DNA of 34,584 bases from Bacteroidota bacterium (GCA_023430465.1 JAEZAM010000048.1:1-34584), one strand, 5' to 3'; positions 15,394 through 23,520 are shown, counted from the stretch's first letter. Numbers and translations are program-made. The notes: generated from the letters alone by a model not told the origin.

Positions 15394-15852
15394 TCACCGG
15401 GGGCAGTTCATGAACTGCTTCACATCCACCGGTGTTTCGAAATCATACAACCGGATCTCCACCCGGTCGCCCGGGTTGATCAATCCGATAGGGTCATCTG
15501 GTTTTACACCCTGCTGCCGCCTGACCTTTGGTTCACGGATCCCACTGATCCAGAAATAATAATCATCGTGGTGAAAGACGATCTCCCATGTGCCGTCGTC
15601 GGCACGCGACAGCGTTGTTACTTTACCCGTAGTGCCGGCGCGGACAACGGTGTCGGTACGGCTCGTCAGCAACAGCCTTATTTCTTTTGTACCTAAATCG
15701 ATGGCATCAGGGCCGGCCTGAACTTCTGTAGCCTGTTGCAGGAAACATGTGACGCGAAGTGAATCCGTCTTGACTCGGCGCTGTGCTGAAACGGACAGGG
15801 TCAGGAGCAGGAGTAACGACAGGATAGCGGATCGGGAAATGGTTGTATTCAT
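15394..15852 (-). CDS. Secreted degenerate M23/LytM-like protein
   Basis: A 152-residue protein with a signal peptide (...LLLLLTLSVSAQ). Residues 60-140 follow the strand order of an M23 (LytM) domain: TDTVVRAGTTGKVTTLSRADDGTWEIVFHHDDYYFW, then VKPDDPIGLINPGDRVEIRLYD, where peptidases have the second zinc HxH motif. Neither the first His/Asp ligand pair nor the HxH motif is present, so zinc-dependent peptidase activity is not expected. C36 and C150 could form a disulfide. It may bind peptidoglycan or regulate an amidase, as degenerate LytM proteins such as EnvC do; this is inference. The start overlaps the stop of the upstream 100-aa gene (ATGA), and PrsW-GNAT follows by 26 bases. Confidence 0.68.
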   Translation of the reverse strand: MNTTISRSAILSLLLLLTLSVSAQRRVKTDSLRVTCFLQQATEVQAGPDAIDLGTKEIRLLLTSRTDTVVRAGTTGKVTTLSRADDGTWEIVFHHDDYYFWISGIREPKVRRQQGVKPDDPIGLINPGDRVEIRLYDFETPVDVKQFMNCPR

Positions 15853-16151
15853 GGATGTGTATTCATTGCAAGTTTCTTCGCCATCTCGGCGCTCATGCCT
15901 TCGGAACTGGTGCCATAGCCTGTTACGAGCACACCTTTCTCTCCATGGTGGCCCTCCACTGCATAGACTACCGCGGCATCGGCGGGGTCGGTATTTCCCT
16001 CAAAGCGATGGACTTCCGTAATCTCAAAATCTGCAACATCAAATTTACCGGTCTGGCAGACCAGGCAGTTTTCCTGCAGGTTGAAATCAAGGGTGTAGCC
16101 CCGGCGTTTGAGCCCGTTGACCGCCCCTGACATGGTTTCGTAGGTATGCAT
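15849..16151 (-). CDS. Conserved 100-aa protein of the type often named 'phosphoribosylpyrophosphate synthetase'
   Basis: A 100-residue cytosolic protein starting MHTYETMSGAVNGLKRRGYTLDFNLQENCLVCQ. It continues with FEITEVHRFEGNTDPADAAVVYAVEG and GEKGVLVTGYG. Similar small proteins are widespread in Bacteroidota and are often labelled phosphoribosylpyrophosphate synthetase. The sequence has none of that enzyme's PRPP-binding or flexible-loop motifs and is one third of its length, so the name is almost certainly an error carried between databases. A C-x-x-C (C29, C32) is notable. Real function unknown. TTAATTTG at 16183-16190 on the minus strand is a one-mismatch -7 box. First gene of a three-gene run. 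Confidence 0.82.
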   Translation of the reverse strand: MHTYETMSGAVNGLKRRGYTLDFNLQENCLVCQTGKFDVADFEITEVHRFEGNTDPADAAVVYAVEGHHGEKGVLVTGYGTSSEGMSAEMAKKLAMNTHP

Positions 16152-16307
16152 AACAATGAAATTGACCGGTGAAAGAATGGAACAAATTAATCATTTTTCG
16201 GCACTGGCCGGGTAACAGGTTCGCGGTCAGCAGCTAACGGGTGTGAGGAAAGCGTAATCTTCGCCGTAAAATGCAGTCGCGGAGCAGGTTTTTAGCGGGT
16301 AAAAGCT

Positions 16308-16315
16308 TAGTTTTG
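16308..16315 (+). promoter_or_regulatory. Bacteroidota -7 box TAGTTTTG for ahcY
   Basis: Exact TAnnTTTG match 22 bases upstream of the ahcY ATG. No SAM- or SAH-binding riboswitch was recognised in the short leader or in the 180 bases upstream. Confidence 0.65.
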
Positions 16316-16337
16316 CACCCGAATAAAAAACAAAATA

Positions 16338-17663
16338 ATGTCAACAGTTACCAAGTCAATTGACTTCTCTCTCCCTTATAAAGTTGCCGATATTTCATTG
16401 GCAGAATGGGGCCGCAAGGAAATCCGCTTAGCTGAAGCAGAAATGCCCGGCCTCATGTCAATCCGTGCAGAGTATGGTCCTTCACAACCATTGAAAGGTG
16501 CTCGCATTGCGGGCTGCCTTCACATGACGATCCAGACTGCCGTCCTGATCGAAACACTTACTGCTCTCGGAGCTGAAGTTAAGTGGAGCTCATGTAATAT
16601 CTTCTCCACGCAGGATCATGCTGCTGCGGCCATCGCTGCTGCCGGCATTGGCGTATTTGCGTGGAAAGGTCAGACACAGGAAGAAGCTGACTGGTGCATT
16701 GAACAGACATTGTTCTTCGGTAGTCAGGATAAACCACTTAACATGATCCTTGACGACGGTGGTGATCTGACCAACATGGTTCTTGATACTTATCCTGAAC
16801 TCGTTCAGCATGTTCGTGGTATTTCTGAAGAAACCACAACGGGCGTTCACCGTCTTTACGAAAGAGTGGCCAAGGGCACACTTCCTATGCCAGCGATCAA
16901 TGTAAATGACTCTGTAACAAAATCAAAATTCGATAACAAATATGGCTGTAAAGAATCACTCGTGGATTCAATCCGCCGTGCTACAGATGTTATGCTTGCC
17001 GGTAAGATCGCTGTAGTAGGCGGTTACGGTGATGTAGGTAAAGGGTCCGCTGCTTCTCTTGCTGGTGCAGGATGCCGTGTGATCGTTACCGAGATCGATC
17101 CTATCTGCGCGCTGCAGGCTGCAATGGACGGTTTTGAAGTAAAGAAAATGATCGATGCCGTAAAAGAAGCAGACATTGTTGTAACAGCTTCCGGTTGCCG
17201 CGATCTTATCACCGGCGAACACTTCAAGGCAATGAAAGATAAAGCCATCGTTTGTAACATCGGCCACTTCGATATCGAGATCGATATCGCATGGCTCAAC
17301 ACCAACTATGGTCATACAAAAGATACCATCAAGCCACAGGTTGATATTTACAACGTTGATGGCAAGGATATCATCATCCTGGCTGAAGGCCGGCTGGTTA
17401 ACCTCGGCTGTGCTACCGGTCACCCATCATTCGTAATGAGCAACTCCTTCTCTAACCAAACCCTTGCCCAGATCGAGCTCTGGCAGAATCACAAGAGCTA
17501 CGAAAACAAGGTATATGTTCTTCCAAAAAAACTGGATGAAAAGGTTGCGCGTCTCCACCTCGCAAAGATCGGTGTGGTACTGGATGAACTGACTACTGCG
17601 CAGGCTGACTATCTCGGTATTGCAAAAGAAGGTCCGTTCAAATCTGAACTGTATCGTTATTAA
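16338..17663 (+). CDS. ahcY: Adenosylhomocysteinase (S-adenosyl-L-homocysteine hydrolase)
   Basis: A 441-residue cytosolic enzyme that reversibly splits S-adenosylhomocysteine into adenosine and homocysteine, relieving product inhibition of methyltransferases. The N-terminal substrate domain has GCLHMTIQTAVLIETL and SSCNIFSTQDHAAAAI. The catalytic/NAD region has NDSVTKSKFDNKYGC. The Rossmann NAD-binding loop is VGGYGDVGKGSA. Substrate-closing residues lie in CNIGHFDIEID and GRLVNLGCATGHPSFVMSNSF. The C-terminus, SELYRY, ends with the conserved Lys/Tyr-type tail that reaches into the NAD site of the neighbouring subunit of the tetramer. Length is normal. Monocistronic, with its own -7 box and a terminator. 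Confidence 0.98.
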   Translation: MSTVTKSIDFSLPYKVADISLAEWGRKEIRLAEAEMPGLMSIRAEYGPSQPLKGARIAGCLHMTIQTAVLIETLTALGAEVKWSSCNIFSTQDHAAAAIAAAGIGVFAWKGQTQEEADWCIEQTLFFGSQDKPLNMILDDGGDLTNMVLDTYPELVQHVRGISEETTTGVHRLYERVAKGTLPMPAINVNDSVTKSKFDNKYGCKESLVDSIRRATDVMLAGKIAVVGGYGDVGKGSAASLAGAGCRVIVTEIDPICALQAAMDGFEVKKMIDAVKEADIVVTASGCRDLITGEHFKAMKDKAIVCNIGHFDIEIDIAWLNTNYGHTKDTIKPQVDIYNVDGKDIIILAEGRLVNLGCATGHPSFVMSNSFSNQTLAQIELWQNHKSYENKVYVLPKKLDEKVARLHLAKIGVVLDELTTAQADYLGIAKEGPFKSELYRY

Positions 17664-17682
17664 GACATACACCCTCCTTAAG

Positions 17683-17710
17683 AAAGCGTCTCAATTGAGG
17701 CGCTTTTTTT
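17683..17710 (+). terminator. Rho-independent terminator after ahcY
   Basis: AAAGCGTCTC (17683-17692), loop AATT, GAGGCGCTTT (17697-17706), one T-G wobble, extended by Ts to 17710. It lies 20 bases after the ahcY stop. Confidence 0.9.
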
Positions 17711-18096
17711 GTTCAATACTTTCTCACGCTTTTCATTTAATAACATCTTTGCGGCTTTGCGAGAAATTTTACGCAAATACGTAATCACGGGATCAAGGCA
17801 GGCAGCCAGAGCGCGGTGTATCGTAAAATTTCGCTGCCAAATTAACAGCCAACTATTTTTCATCATAGCATCGTGATATAGAGTTGGATAGCGTGTCATC
17901 GTAAAAGCACGTACTGCCGAACGCTAGGTGCTTCTGAAAAACCGGCTTAGTTTTACACTTCCAACGCAGCGGATCATGAAAAGCCTTCCGTCCGTACCCT
18001 CCGCTGCAGCGCTTCCATATTCTCTGAAAGCCGTTCCAAGCATCCCTGATAACCCTACTATCCAAACCCCTCGGGTCGGCATTGTTTTACCCTAAA
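17711..18096. other. Gene-free region with a CTTTGCG-type repeat
   Basis: No convincing gene; the frames open here have no protein-like content. At 17747-17781 lies CTTTGCGGCTTTGCG followed by GAGAAATTTTACGCAAATACG, an element with two direct CTTTGCG units and an inverted CGCAAA. The rest (17785-18090) has mixed composition with no tRNA or clear structured RNA. It contains the leader of the lytic transglycosylase gene, where no exact -7 box was found. Confidence 0.5.
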
Positions 18097-18888
18097 ATGA
18101 AAACGATGTTGAGAAAATCTTTCTATGGCAATGCCTTGCTGGCTGCTCTGACGCTGCTGTCAATGAACAATGTCTTTGCAGGAACAATCACACCGGCATT
18201 TCTTTCACCTGATTCAAGCCTCCCAATCCGGTCATTCAGACTTACCAGCGATAATACTATTGCTAAACCAGCAATTGCTACACACCGCCACGCAAGGGAT
18301 TTCAATACGCAATACCTTCGGCAGAATGAGCATATGCTCCATGCAATACGCGAGAGGAGCTCAAATTATTTTGCGATCATGGACAGCGTGTTCACCCGCT
18401 TCGGCATTCCCACTGAAGTGAAGTACCTCGCCATTGTTGAATCCCAACTGAAGCCACGCATACGGTCCAGGGCTGGCGCCGTTGGTGCATGGCAACTTAT
18501 GCCGGTTACAGCACGTCATTTTTCCCTAAGAGTAAATAAATACCAGGATGAGCGGACTGATTTTTATAAAAGCACCGTTGCCGCTGCCAAATACCTCAAG
18601 TATCTATATAAAATATTCGATGACTGGTTGCTGGTAATGGCTGCTTACAACGGTGGCCCCGGCACTGTATTTAAAGCCATACGCAAATCAGGCAGCCGTG
18701 ATTTCTGGAAACTCCAGCAATTCCTGCCGGCTGAAACAAGAGGTCATGTGAAGAAATTTATCAGCACGCATTACTTCTTCGAAGAAGGCGGGAGCATTGT
18801 TACACTCACGAAAGCCGAGAGATTGAAATATGAGGTAGCAATGATGGAATGGGAGAAGGAGAGTAGTTTATGCGAGCTTGCTGAATAA
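18097..18888 (+). CDS. Lytic transglycosylase, SLT (family 1/MltD-like) domain
   Basis: A 263-residue protein from the ATG at 18097; a TTG five codons upstream and an ATG three codons downstream are also possible. A signal peptide ends ...MNNVFAG. Residues about 105-230 form a soluble lytic transglycosylase domain: KYLAIVESQLKP holds the catalytic Glu, SRAGAVGAWQLMPVTAR is the classic (S)xxGAxGxWQ(L/F)MP motif, and LLVMAAYNGGPGTV is the AYN-GGxG motif. It cleaves the MurNAc-GlcNAc bond of peptidoglycan to form 1,6-anhydro ends. Unlike MltD it has no LysM repeats, so binding must come from elsewhere. Convergent with icd; a long AT-rich palindromic repeat lies between them. Confidence 0.93.
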   Translation: MKTMLRKSFYGNALLAALTLLSMNNVFAGTITPAFLSPDSSLPIRSFRLTSDNTIAKPAIATHRHARDFNTQYLRQNEHMLHAIRERSSNYFAIMDSVFTRFGIPTEVKYLAIVESQLKPRIRSRAGAVGAWQLMPVTARHFSLRVNKYQDERTDFYKSTVAAAKYLKYLYKIFDDWLLVMAAYNGGPGTVFKAIRKSGSRDFWKLQQFLPAETRGHVKKFISTHYFFEEGGSIVTLTKAERLKYEVAMMEWEKESSLCELAE

Positions 18889-18892
18889 ACCC

Positions 18893-18950
18893 AAAACTTA
18901 AAAGTCAAAATTTTAAAGTTTTGACTTCTAAGTTTTGAGTTTTGAATTTG
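18893..18950. repeat. Palindromic AAAACTTAAAAGTC/TTTTGAG repeat between convergent genes
   Basis: AAAACTTAAAAGTCAAAA (18893-18910) pairs with TTTTGACTTCTAAGTTTT (18919-18936) with one mismatch across an eight-base spacer. Further TTTTGAGTTTTGAATTTG units follow. The 18-bp stem between the convergent lytic transglycosylase and icd genes can fold in either transcript and probably serves as a bidirectional transcript end. The same unit type recurs at 26318-26390 and 32767-32950. Confidence 0.8.
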
Positions 18951-18954
18951 AATA

Positions 18955-20187
18955 TTATTTCATCTTTTTCTTCAAATTCTCATCGATCGCATCAAGGAAC
19001 TCTTCGGTATACAGGTAATCTTTCCCATGTGATACCTTGTTTCCGTGGATACACACGGCCAGGTCTTTTGTCATCTTGCCCTGCTCCACGGTTTCGATGC
19101 ACACCGCTTCCAGCTTATTGCTGAAGTCGATCAGCTCCTGGTTATTGTCCAGCTTGCCACGGAATGCCAGTCCCCGCGTCCATGCAAAGATTGAAGCGAT
19201 CGGGTTGGTGCTGGTTGGCTTCCCTGCCTGGTGCTCACGGTAGTGGCGCGTTACCGTACCATGGGCCGCTTCCGCTTCCATCGTTTTTCCGTCTGGCGTT
19301 ACCAATACGGATGTCATCAGGCCGAGGGAACCGAAGCCCTGTGCTACAGTGTCACTTTGTACATCACCGTCATAATTCTTACAGGCCCATACAAAATTGC
19401 CATTCCATTTCAGTGCACTGGCCACCATATCATCGATCAGGCGATGTTCATATACGATCCCCGCTTTATCAAATGCGGCCTTGAATTCATTCTGGTAAAT
19501 GTCTTCAAAGATGTCTTTGAAACGGCCATCATATTTTTTAAGAATGGTATTCTTGGTCGACAGGTAAAGTGGCCAGCCTTTGGAAAGCGCCATGTTAAAG
19601 CAACTTCTTGCAAAACCCTGGATGCTCTCGTCGGTGTTGTACATGCTCATCGCAACGCCATCGCCTTTGAAGTTGAAAACTTCAAAGGTCTGAGGTTCGC
19701 CACCGCCTTCCGGTGTAAAGGTCATGGTTAATTTCCCTTTGCCCTTGATAACGGTATCGGTTGCACGGTATTGATCACCGAATGCATGACGGCCCACGAT
19801 GATCGGTGCTGTCCAGTTTGTAACCAGTCGCGGGATGTTGCTGATCACGATCGGCTCGCGGAACACCGTTCCATCAAGGATATTGCGGATCGTACCATTT
19901 GGGCTCTTCCACATTTGTTTGAGGTTGAACTCCTTTACCCTTGCTTCATCCGGTGTGATGGTGGCGCATTTGATACCAACACCATATTCGCGGATAGCAT
20001 TGGCTGCGTCTATCGTGACCTGGTCATTGGTCTGGTCACGGTATTCAATGCCAAGGTCATAGTATTTAATATCCACTTCCACGTAGGGAAGGATCAGTTT
20101 ATCCTTGATGAATTTCCAAATGATCCGGGTCATCTCATCGCCATCCAACTCAACGACAGGATTGGCAACTTTAATCTTCTGGGCCAT
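18955..20187 (-). CDS. icd: NADP-dependent isocitrate dehydrogenase, eukaryote-type
   Basis: A 410-residue cytosolic TCA-cycle enzyme that converts isocitrate to 2-oxoglutarate with NADP. The sequence is of the homodimeric eukaryote-type subfamily rather than the E. coli type: PVVELDGDEMTRIIWKFIKDKLI at the start, then KSPNGTIRNILDGTVFREPI (substrate loop), VPRLVTNW-type IPRLVTNWTAPIIVGRHAFGDQYRATD, and GTVTRHYREHQAGKPTSTNPIASIFAWTRGL near the end. The ATG at 20187 (MAQKIKVANPVVELDG) fits the family start. The frame runs ten codons further upstream but without family similarity. An exact -7 box, TAGATTTG, stands 52 bases upstream. Confidence 0.97.
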   Translation of the reverse strand: MAQKIKVANPVVELDGDEMTRIIWKFIKDKLILPYVEVDIKYYDLGIEYRDQTNDQVTIDAANAIREYGVGIKCATITPDEARVKEFNLKQMWKSPNGTIRNILDGTVFREPIVISNIPRLVTNWTAPIIVGRHAFGDQYRATDTVIKGKGKLTMTFTPEGGGEPQTFEVFNFKGDGVAMSMYNTDESIQGFARSCFNMALSKGWPLYLSTKNTILKKYDGRFKDIFEDIYQNEFKAAFDKAGIVYEHRLIDDMVASALKWNGNFVWACKNYDGDVQSDTVAQGFGSLGLMTSVLVTPDGKTMEAEAAHGTVTRHYREHQAGKPTSTNPIASIFAWTRGLAFRGKLDNNQELIDFSNKLEAVCIETVEQGKMTKDLAVCIHGNKVSHGKDYLYTEEFLDAIDENLKKKMK

Positions 20188-20239
20188 AAATGTGGTTTTT
20201 TGGTTAAAAATCTTCAATCCGGCCGCGAAGGCCGGGTCG

Positions 20240-20247
20240 CAAATCTA
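20240..20247 (-). promoter_or_regulatory. Bacteroidota -7 box TAGATTTG for icd
   Basis: Exact TAnnTTTG on the minus strand, with TTGACA about 22 bases further upstream as a possible -33 element. The predicted leader is about 45 bases, which fits a start at 20187. Confidence 0.62.
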
Positions 20248-20367
20248 CAATTTATGTCATGGATTTTGTCAATGAAAACCAGATAATTGTATCTCAAAAC
20301 CGCGTCACGGCAAAGAAATGGCTTGATTTTGGTCAAGTTCCCGGGTAAGTCAACAAGCTATCATTTT

Positions 20368-20970
20368 ATGGACGCATCAATGCAATTTCTGGCCTACCTG
20401 CGCAGGTTCGTGAACGTGACCGATGAGGAATTTGCGAAATGTCTTGTGCCGATCCTCCGGCTGAGAAGATTTGGCAAACGCGAGTTTGTTACCCGGGAAG
20501 GTGAGGTGGAAAATCATTTCAATTTTATCGTCAAGGGACTCATTCGCAAATACTACAAGAAGGGGCAGGTGGAGACCAATACACAGATATCTACGGAAGG
20601 CCACATCATCCTCAGCCAGGAGTCTTTTCACAGCCGAAAGCCTTCTGAATATTACATCGAGACCATCGAGCCCTCGGTTGTCGTATCAATCCGGTACAAT
20701 GATCTTGAAGAGCTCTATACCAAGTCAAAGAAAATGGAACACCTGGGCCGGCTTGTCATAACCCATACCATGGTGTTGAAAGACAACTGGCAGATGCAGA
20801 TGATCAAGATGACGCCCCGGGAGCGCTTCCTGAACTTTGTGATGAAGAACCCGGAATTGTTGCAACGTGTACCCCAAAAATACCTGGCGAGTTACCTGAA
20901 CATAAAACCGGAAACATTCAGCCGGTTCAAGCACCTCCTGCGCAATCATTCCCGTGCAGCCGTGGATTAA
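20368..20970 (+). CDS. Crp/Fnr family transcriptional regulator
   Basis: A protein of about 200 residues from the ATG at 20368 (MDASMQFLAYLRRFVNVTDEEF). The upstream frame is open but only by a TTG start with no family similarity. The N-terminal cyclic-nucleotide-binding-type beta roll is seen in RLRRFGKREFVTREGEVENHFNFIVKGLIRKYY. A long dimer helix follows, then a winged helix-turn-helix (TPRERFLNFVMKNPELLQRVPQKYLASYLNIKPETFSRFKHLL). Bacteroidota have many such orphan Crp-like regulators, and the ligand is not predictable. No Fe-S cysteine set of the FNR type is present. It ends four bases before the end of the convergent mntH gene, and divergent icd lies upstream. Confidence 0.92.
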   Translation: MDASMQFLAYLRRFVNVTDEEFAKCLVPILRLRRFGKREFVTREGEVENHFNFIVKGLIRKYYKKGQVETNTQISTEGHIILSQESFHSRKPSEYYIETIEPSVVVSIRYNDLEELYTKSKKMEHLGRLVITHTMVLKDNWQMQMIKMTPRERFLNFVMKNPELLQRVPQKYLASYLNIKPETFSRFKHLLRNHSRAAVD

Positions 20971-20974
20971 TTAA

Positions 20975-22852
20975 TCACACGTTGACTACCAGCACAGGTA
21001 TACGCAGTTCATGGCGAACGGTGTTCACCGTTTCTCCGTAAACAAAATCACGGAAGCTACCATGACCATGTGCGCCAATGACGAGCATATCGGCTTCGCT
21101 TTCCGTGACCAGTTTCACGATCTCGCGTGCCCTGCTGCCAAAGCCAACCTTTGCCACGGCAGCGAATCCCCGCTCCTGTAATTGAAGTGCATAATATTCC
21201 AGGTTCTGTTTGTCTTTCAGCGTTTCCATGTCATCACTATCATGTTCATACAAGCGCGCAGGTACGCTTTCCACGATATGAAGAAGCGTGTAAACAGTGT
21301 CCTTGCCACCCTGGCCGAGTGCGTGGGACAAAAGTTTTTCATCACTGTTGCTGAAGTCGAGCGCGATGGCGATGCGCCTGTAGGTAGGTATGGTCAGCGT
21401 CTGGATAGACCCTGCTTCCCGGTGTAATTGCACCTGCATGGCGCTCCAGCGTTTTTTTGTCAATGGATAAATGATGGAAATAAGGAGAAGGGAAATAAAT
21501 AAAATGCCCCCGATGATGATCACAATTTTCCAGAACACGCTTCCACCTTCAGTGAAATAATCCGCTGCCTGGCCGATCACCATGCTCAGGTTGAGGTAAA
21601 CAAGGACGGCAGTTATCAGCCATGCCGCCACTTTGACTATAGGTTTGATGGCGAAGCTGCCCATGGTTTTTTTATCACTGACAAAATGAATCAGTGGAAT
21701 AATAGCGAAGCCTAGCTGCAGGCTGAGTATAACCTGGCTCAGGATCAGTAATTCATCGATGTTGTCTTCACCATTGATGAGGATAACGATAACGGCAGGG
21801 ATGATGGCAACGAGCCGGGTCAGCAATCGACGCATCCATGGGTTGATGCGCAGCCTCAGGTATCCTTCCATTACGATCTGACCAGCAAGCGTACCCGTGA
21901 CGGTGGAGCTTTGACCTGCAGCGATCAGCGCTACTGCAAAAAGGATAGGAGCAAGGCTGCCCAATTCCTGCAGCAGCATGTGTGCATCTTTGATCTCTGC
22001 CACATCGGTCCGGCCGGTCTTGTAGAAGACGGCAGCGGCAAGAACCAGGATAGCTGCGTTAACAAAGAACGCCAGGTTGAGTGCGATCGCACTGTCAACG
22101 AAGTTCAGTTTCAGTGCTTTTTTTATGCCTTCCTTCGTGCGTTTGATCTTCCTGGTCTGAACAAGTGCAGAGTGCAGATAAAGGTTATGCGGCATCACGG
22201 TAGCACCGATGATACCGATAGCGATGTACAGGGCCTGTTGATCAGGGATATGCGGCACAAAACCAGTGGCAACTTCGGCCAGGTCCGGCTTTGCCATCAG
22301 GATCTGTATGAGGAATGAAACACCAATGATGAAGACGAGACCGATAATAAACGCCTCCATCTTACGCATTCCAAGCCGTTGAAGCACGAGCAGTAAGAAT
22401 GTATCCAGTACGGTAATAAGCACAGCCCAGAGCAATGGCATGCCGGTAAGCAACTGGATGCCGATGGCCATACCAAGTACTTCGGCAAGATCGGTGGCGG
22501 CTATGGCAATTTCTGCAAGAATATACAAGGCGAAGTTTACCGGTCGCGGGTATGTTTCGCGATTTGCCTGTGCCAGGTCCCGACGGCGGACAATACCAAG
22601 TCTTGCAGAGAGGCTTTGCAATAGCAGGGCCATGAGGTTGCTCATGAGCAATACCCAGATCAGCGTATAACCATACTTACTGCCGCCCGCAAGATCGGTG
22701 GCCCAGTTACCCGGATCCATGTAACCTACGCTTACGAGGTAAGCAGGCCCGAAGAAGGCCAGCATCTTGCGTGTCACAGATCGTTGAGGGGAGGTGGTAT
22801 CAACCGTTTCATGCACCTCGCTCAGGGAGTTGTCAACATCGTGCTTAGTCAT
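20975..22852 (-). CDS. mntH: Nramp manganese transporter with C-terminal universal stress protein domain
   Basis: A 625-residue protein. Residues about 28-470 form an Nramp/MntH transporter with the metal-site motifs YMDPGNWATD (D46-N49, helix 1) and MPHNLYLHS (220-228, helix 6) and about eleven membrane segments. It is a proton-coupled divalent-metal importer, Mn(II) being the usual substrate. From about residue 485 to the end is a UspA-type domain: RRIAIALDFSNSDEKLL starts the fold, and IGAHGHGSFRDFVYGETVNTV fits the G-2x-G-9x-G(S/T) nucleotide-binding loop. Plain MntH proteins are about 440 residues, so the domain is an added module, perhaps sensing nucleotide. The gene overlaps mntR by eight bases and shares its operator-controlled promoter. 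Mn as substrate is inferred from the mntR linkage. Confidence 0.95.
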   Translation of the reverse strand: MTKHDVDNSLSEVHETVDTTSPQRSVTRKMLAFFGPAYLVSVGYMDPGNWATDLAGGSKYGYTLIWVLLMSNLMALLLQSLSARLGIVRRRDLAQANRETYPRPVNFALYILAEIAIAATDLAEVLGMAIGIQLLTGMPLLWAVLITVLDTFLLLVLQRLGMRKMEAFIIGLVFIIGVSFLIQILMAKPDLAEVATGFVPHIPDQQALYIAIGIIGATVMPHNLYLHSALVQTRKIKRTKEGIKKALKLNFVDSAIALNLAFFVNAAILVLAAAVFYKTGRTDVAEIKDAHMLLQELGSLAPILFAVALIAAGQSSTVTGTLAGQIVMEGYLRLRINPWMRRLLTRLVAIIPAVIVILINGEDNIDELLILSQVILSLQLGFAIIPLIHFVSDKKTMGSFAIKPIVKVAAWLITAVLVYLNLSMVIGQAADYFTEGGSVFWKIVIIIGGILFISLLLISIIYPLTKKRWSAMQVQLHREAGSIQTLTIPTYRRIAIALDFSNSDEKLLSHALGQGGKDTVYTLLHIVESVPARLYEHDSDDMETLKDKQNLEYYALQLQERGFAAVAKVGFGSRAREIVKLVTESEADMLVIGAHGHGSFRDFVYGETVNTVRHELRIPVLVVNV

Positions 22853-23507
22853 CGTATTTTACAAAAATATTTTTAGCCAGTTCCCCGCTGATGGTAGTGG
22901 GCGACTGCTGCCGGATCTTCACTTCAAGCGACTGGTCATAACTGAATTTCTTTTTCACTTCAAGCTGGGTGCCTATCCTGATCTTTTTGTGTCCAAGCAG
23001 CTCCAGCATTTCTGAGCTCTGATCGCTTACATAGCAAACAGTTCCTGTAATGTTCAAGGGCAGTTCCTGCAATGGCACCTGGATGCTCGTCTCGATCTTA
23101 CCATTGGCATCGGGAATAGGATCGCCATGAGGATCGAAGCGGGGAAAACCGAGAAACTCATCCAGCTTGTTGATAAGCTTTTTGCTGCTCACGTGTTCGA
23201 GATCTTCAGCTACTGCATGCACTTCATCCCAACTGAACTTTAATTTTTCCGCAAGAAAGAACTCCCACAACCGGTGACGCCTGATAATGATGAGGGCAAG
23301 TTTCTTTCCTTCGGCTGTGAGCGTGAAACCACGATAGGCCTGATAATTGACAAGCTTTTTTGTGCGTAATTTTTTCATCATGTCCGTTACCGAAGCAGGC
23401 CGGGTACGCAACTCGGCGGCAAGTTCGTTCGTGGTAACAGGCCCATCACCCTGGAGATGATAGATGGCTTTTATATAATTTTCTTCGCTGGTAGAATAAT
23501 TCAACAA
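22845..23507 (-). CDS. mntR: DtxR/MntR family metal-dependent repressor
   Basis: A 220-residue protein with an N-terminal winged helix (SEENYIKAIYHLQ...TNELAAELRTRPASVTDMMKKLRTKKLV), the metal-binding and dimerisation region (RRHRLWEFFLAEKLKFSWDEVHAVAEDLEHVSSKKLINKLDEFLG), and a C-terminal SH3/FeoA-like domain (from about 150). Length and three-domain layout match DtxR/IdeR and long MntR proteins. There is no ATG before the winged helix: the start is TTG, with two tandem TTG codons (23507 and 23504) available. The family-typical MNYS-SEENYIK start would favour 23504. It overlaps mntH, and a palindromic operator lies upstream, so it should repress both genes when Mn(II) is plentiful. Confidence 0.93.
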   Translation of the reverse strand: MLNYSTSEENYIKAIYHLQGDGPVTTNELAAELRTRPASVTDMMKKLRTKKLVNYQAYRGFTLTAEGKKLALIIIRRHRLWEFFLAEKLKFSWDEVHAVAEDLEHVSSKKLINKLDEFLGFPRFDPHGDPIPDANGKIETSIQVPLQELPLNITGTVCYVSDQSSEMLELLGHKKIRIGTQLEVKKKFSYDQSLEVKIRQQSPTTISGELAKNIFVKYDD

Positions 23508-23520
23508 AGCTAAATTTATT

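Noticed and set aside
16152..16337. Possible SAH or SAM riboswitch before ahcY
   Set aside because: The predicted leader after the -7 box is only about 15 bases, and no riboswitch core was recognised further upstream.
17678..17899. Minus-strand 73-codon frame after ahcY
   Set aside because: It runs through the ahcY terminator and the CTTTGCG repeat, and the peptide is low-complexity and basic without a family match.
19231..20286. Two plus-strand open frames of 166 and 171 codons opposite icd
   Set aside because: They lie antisense within a fully recognisable isocitrate dehydrogenase gene, and their translations show no family features.
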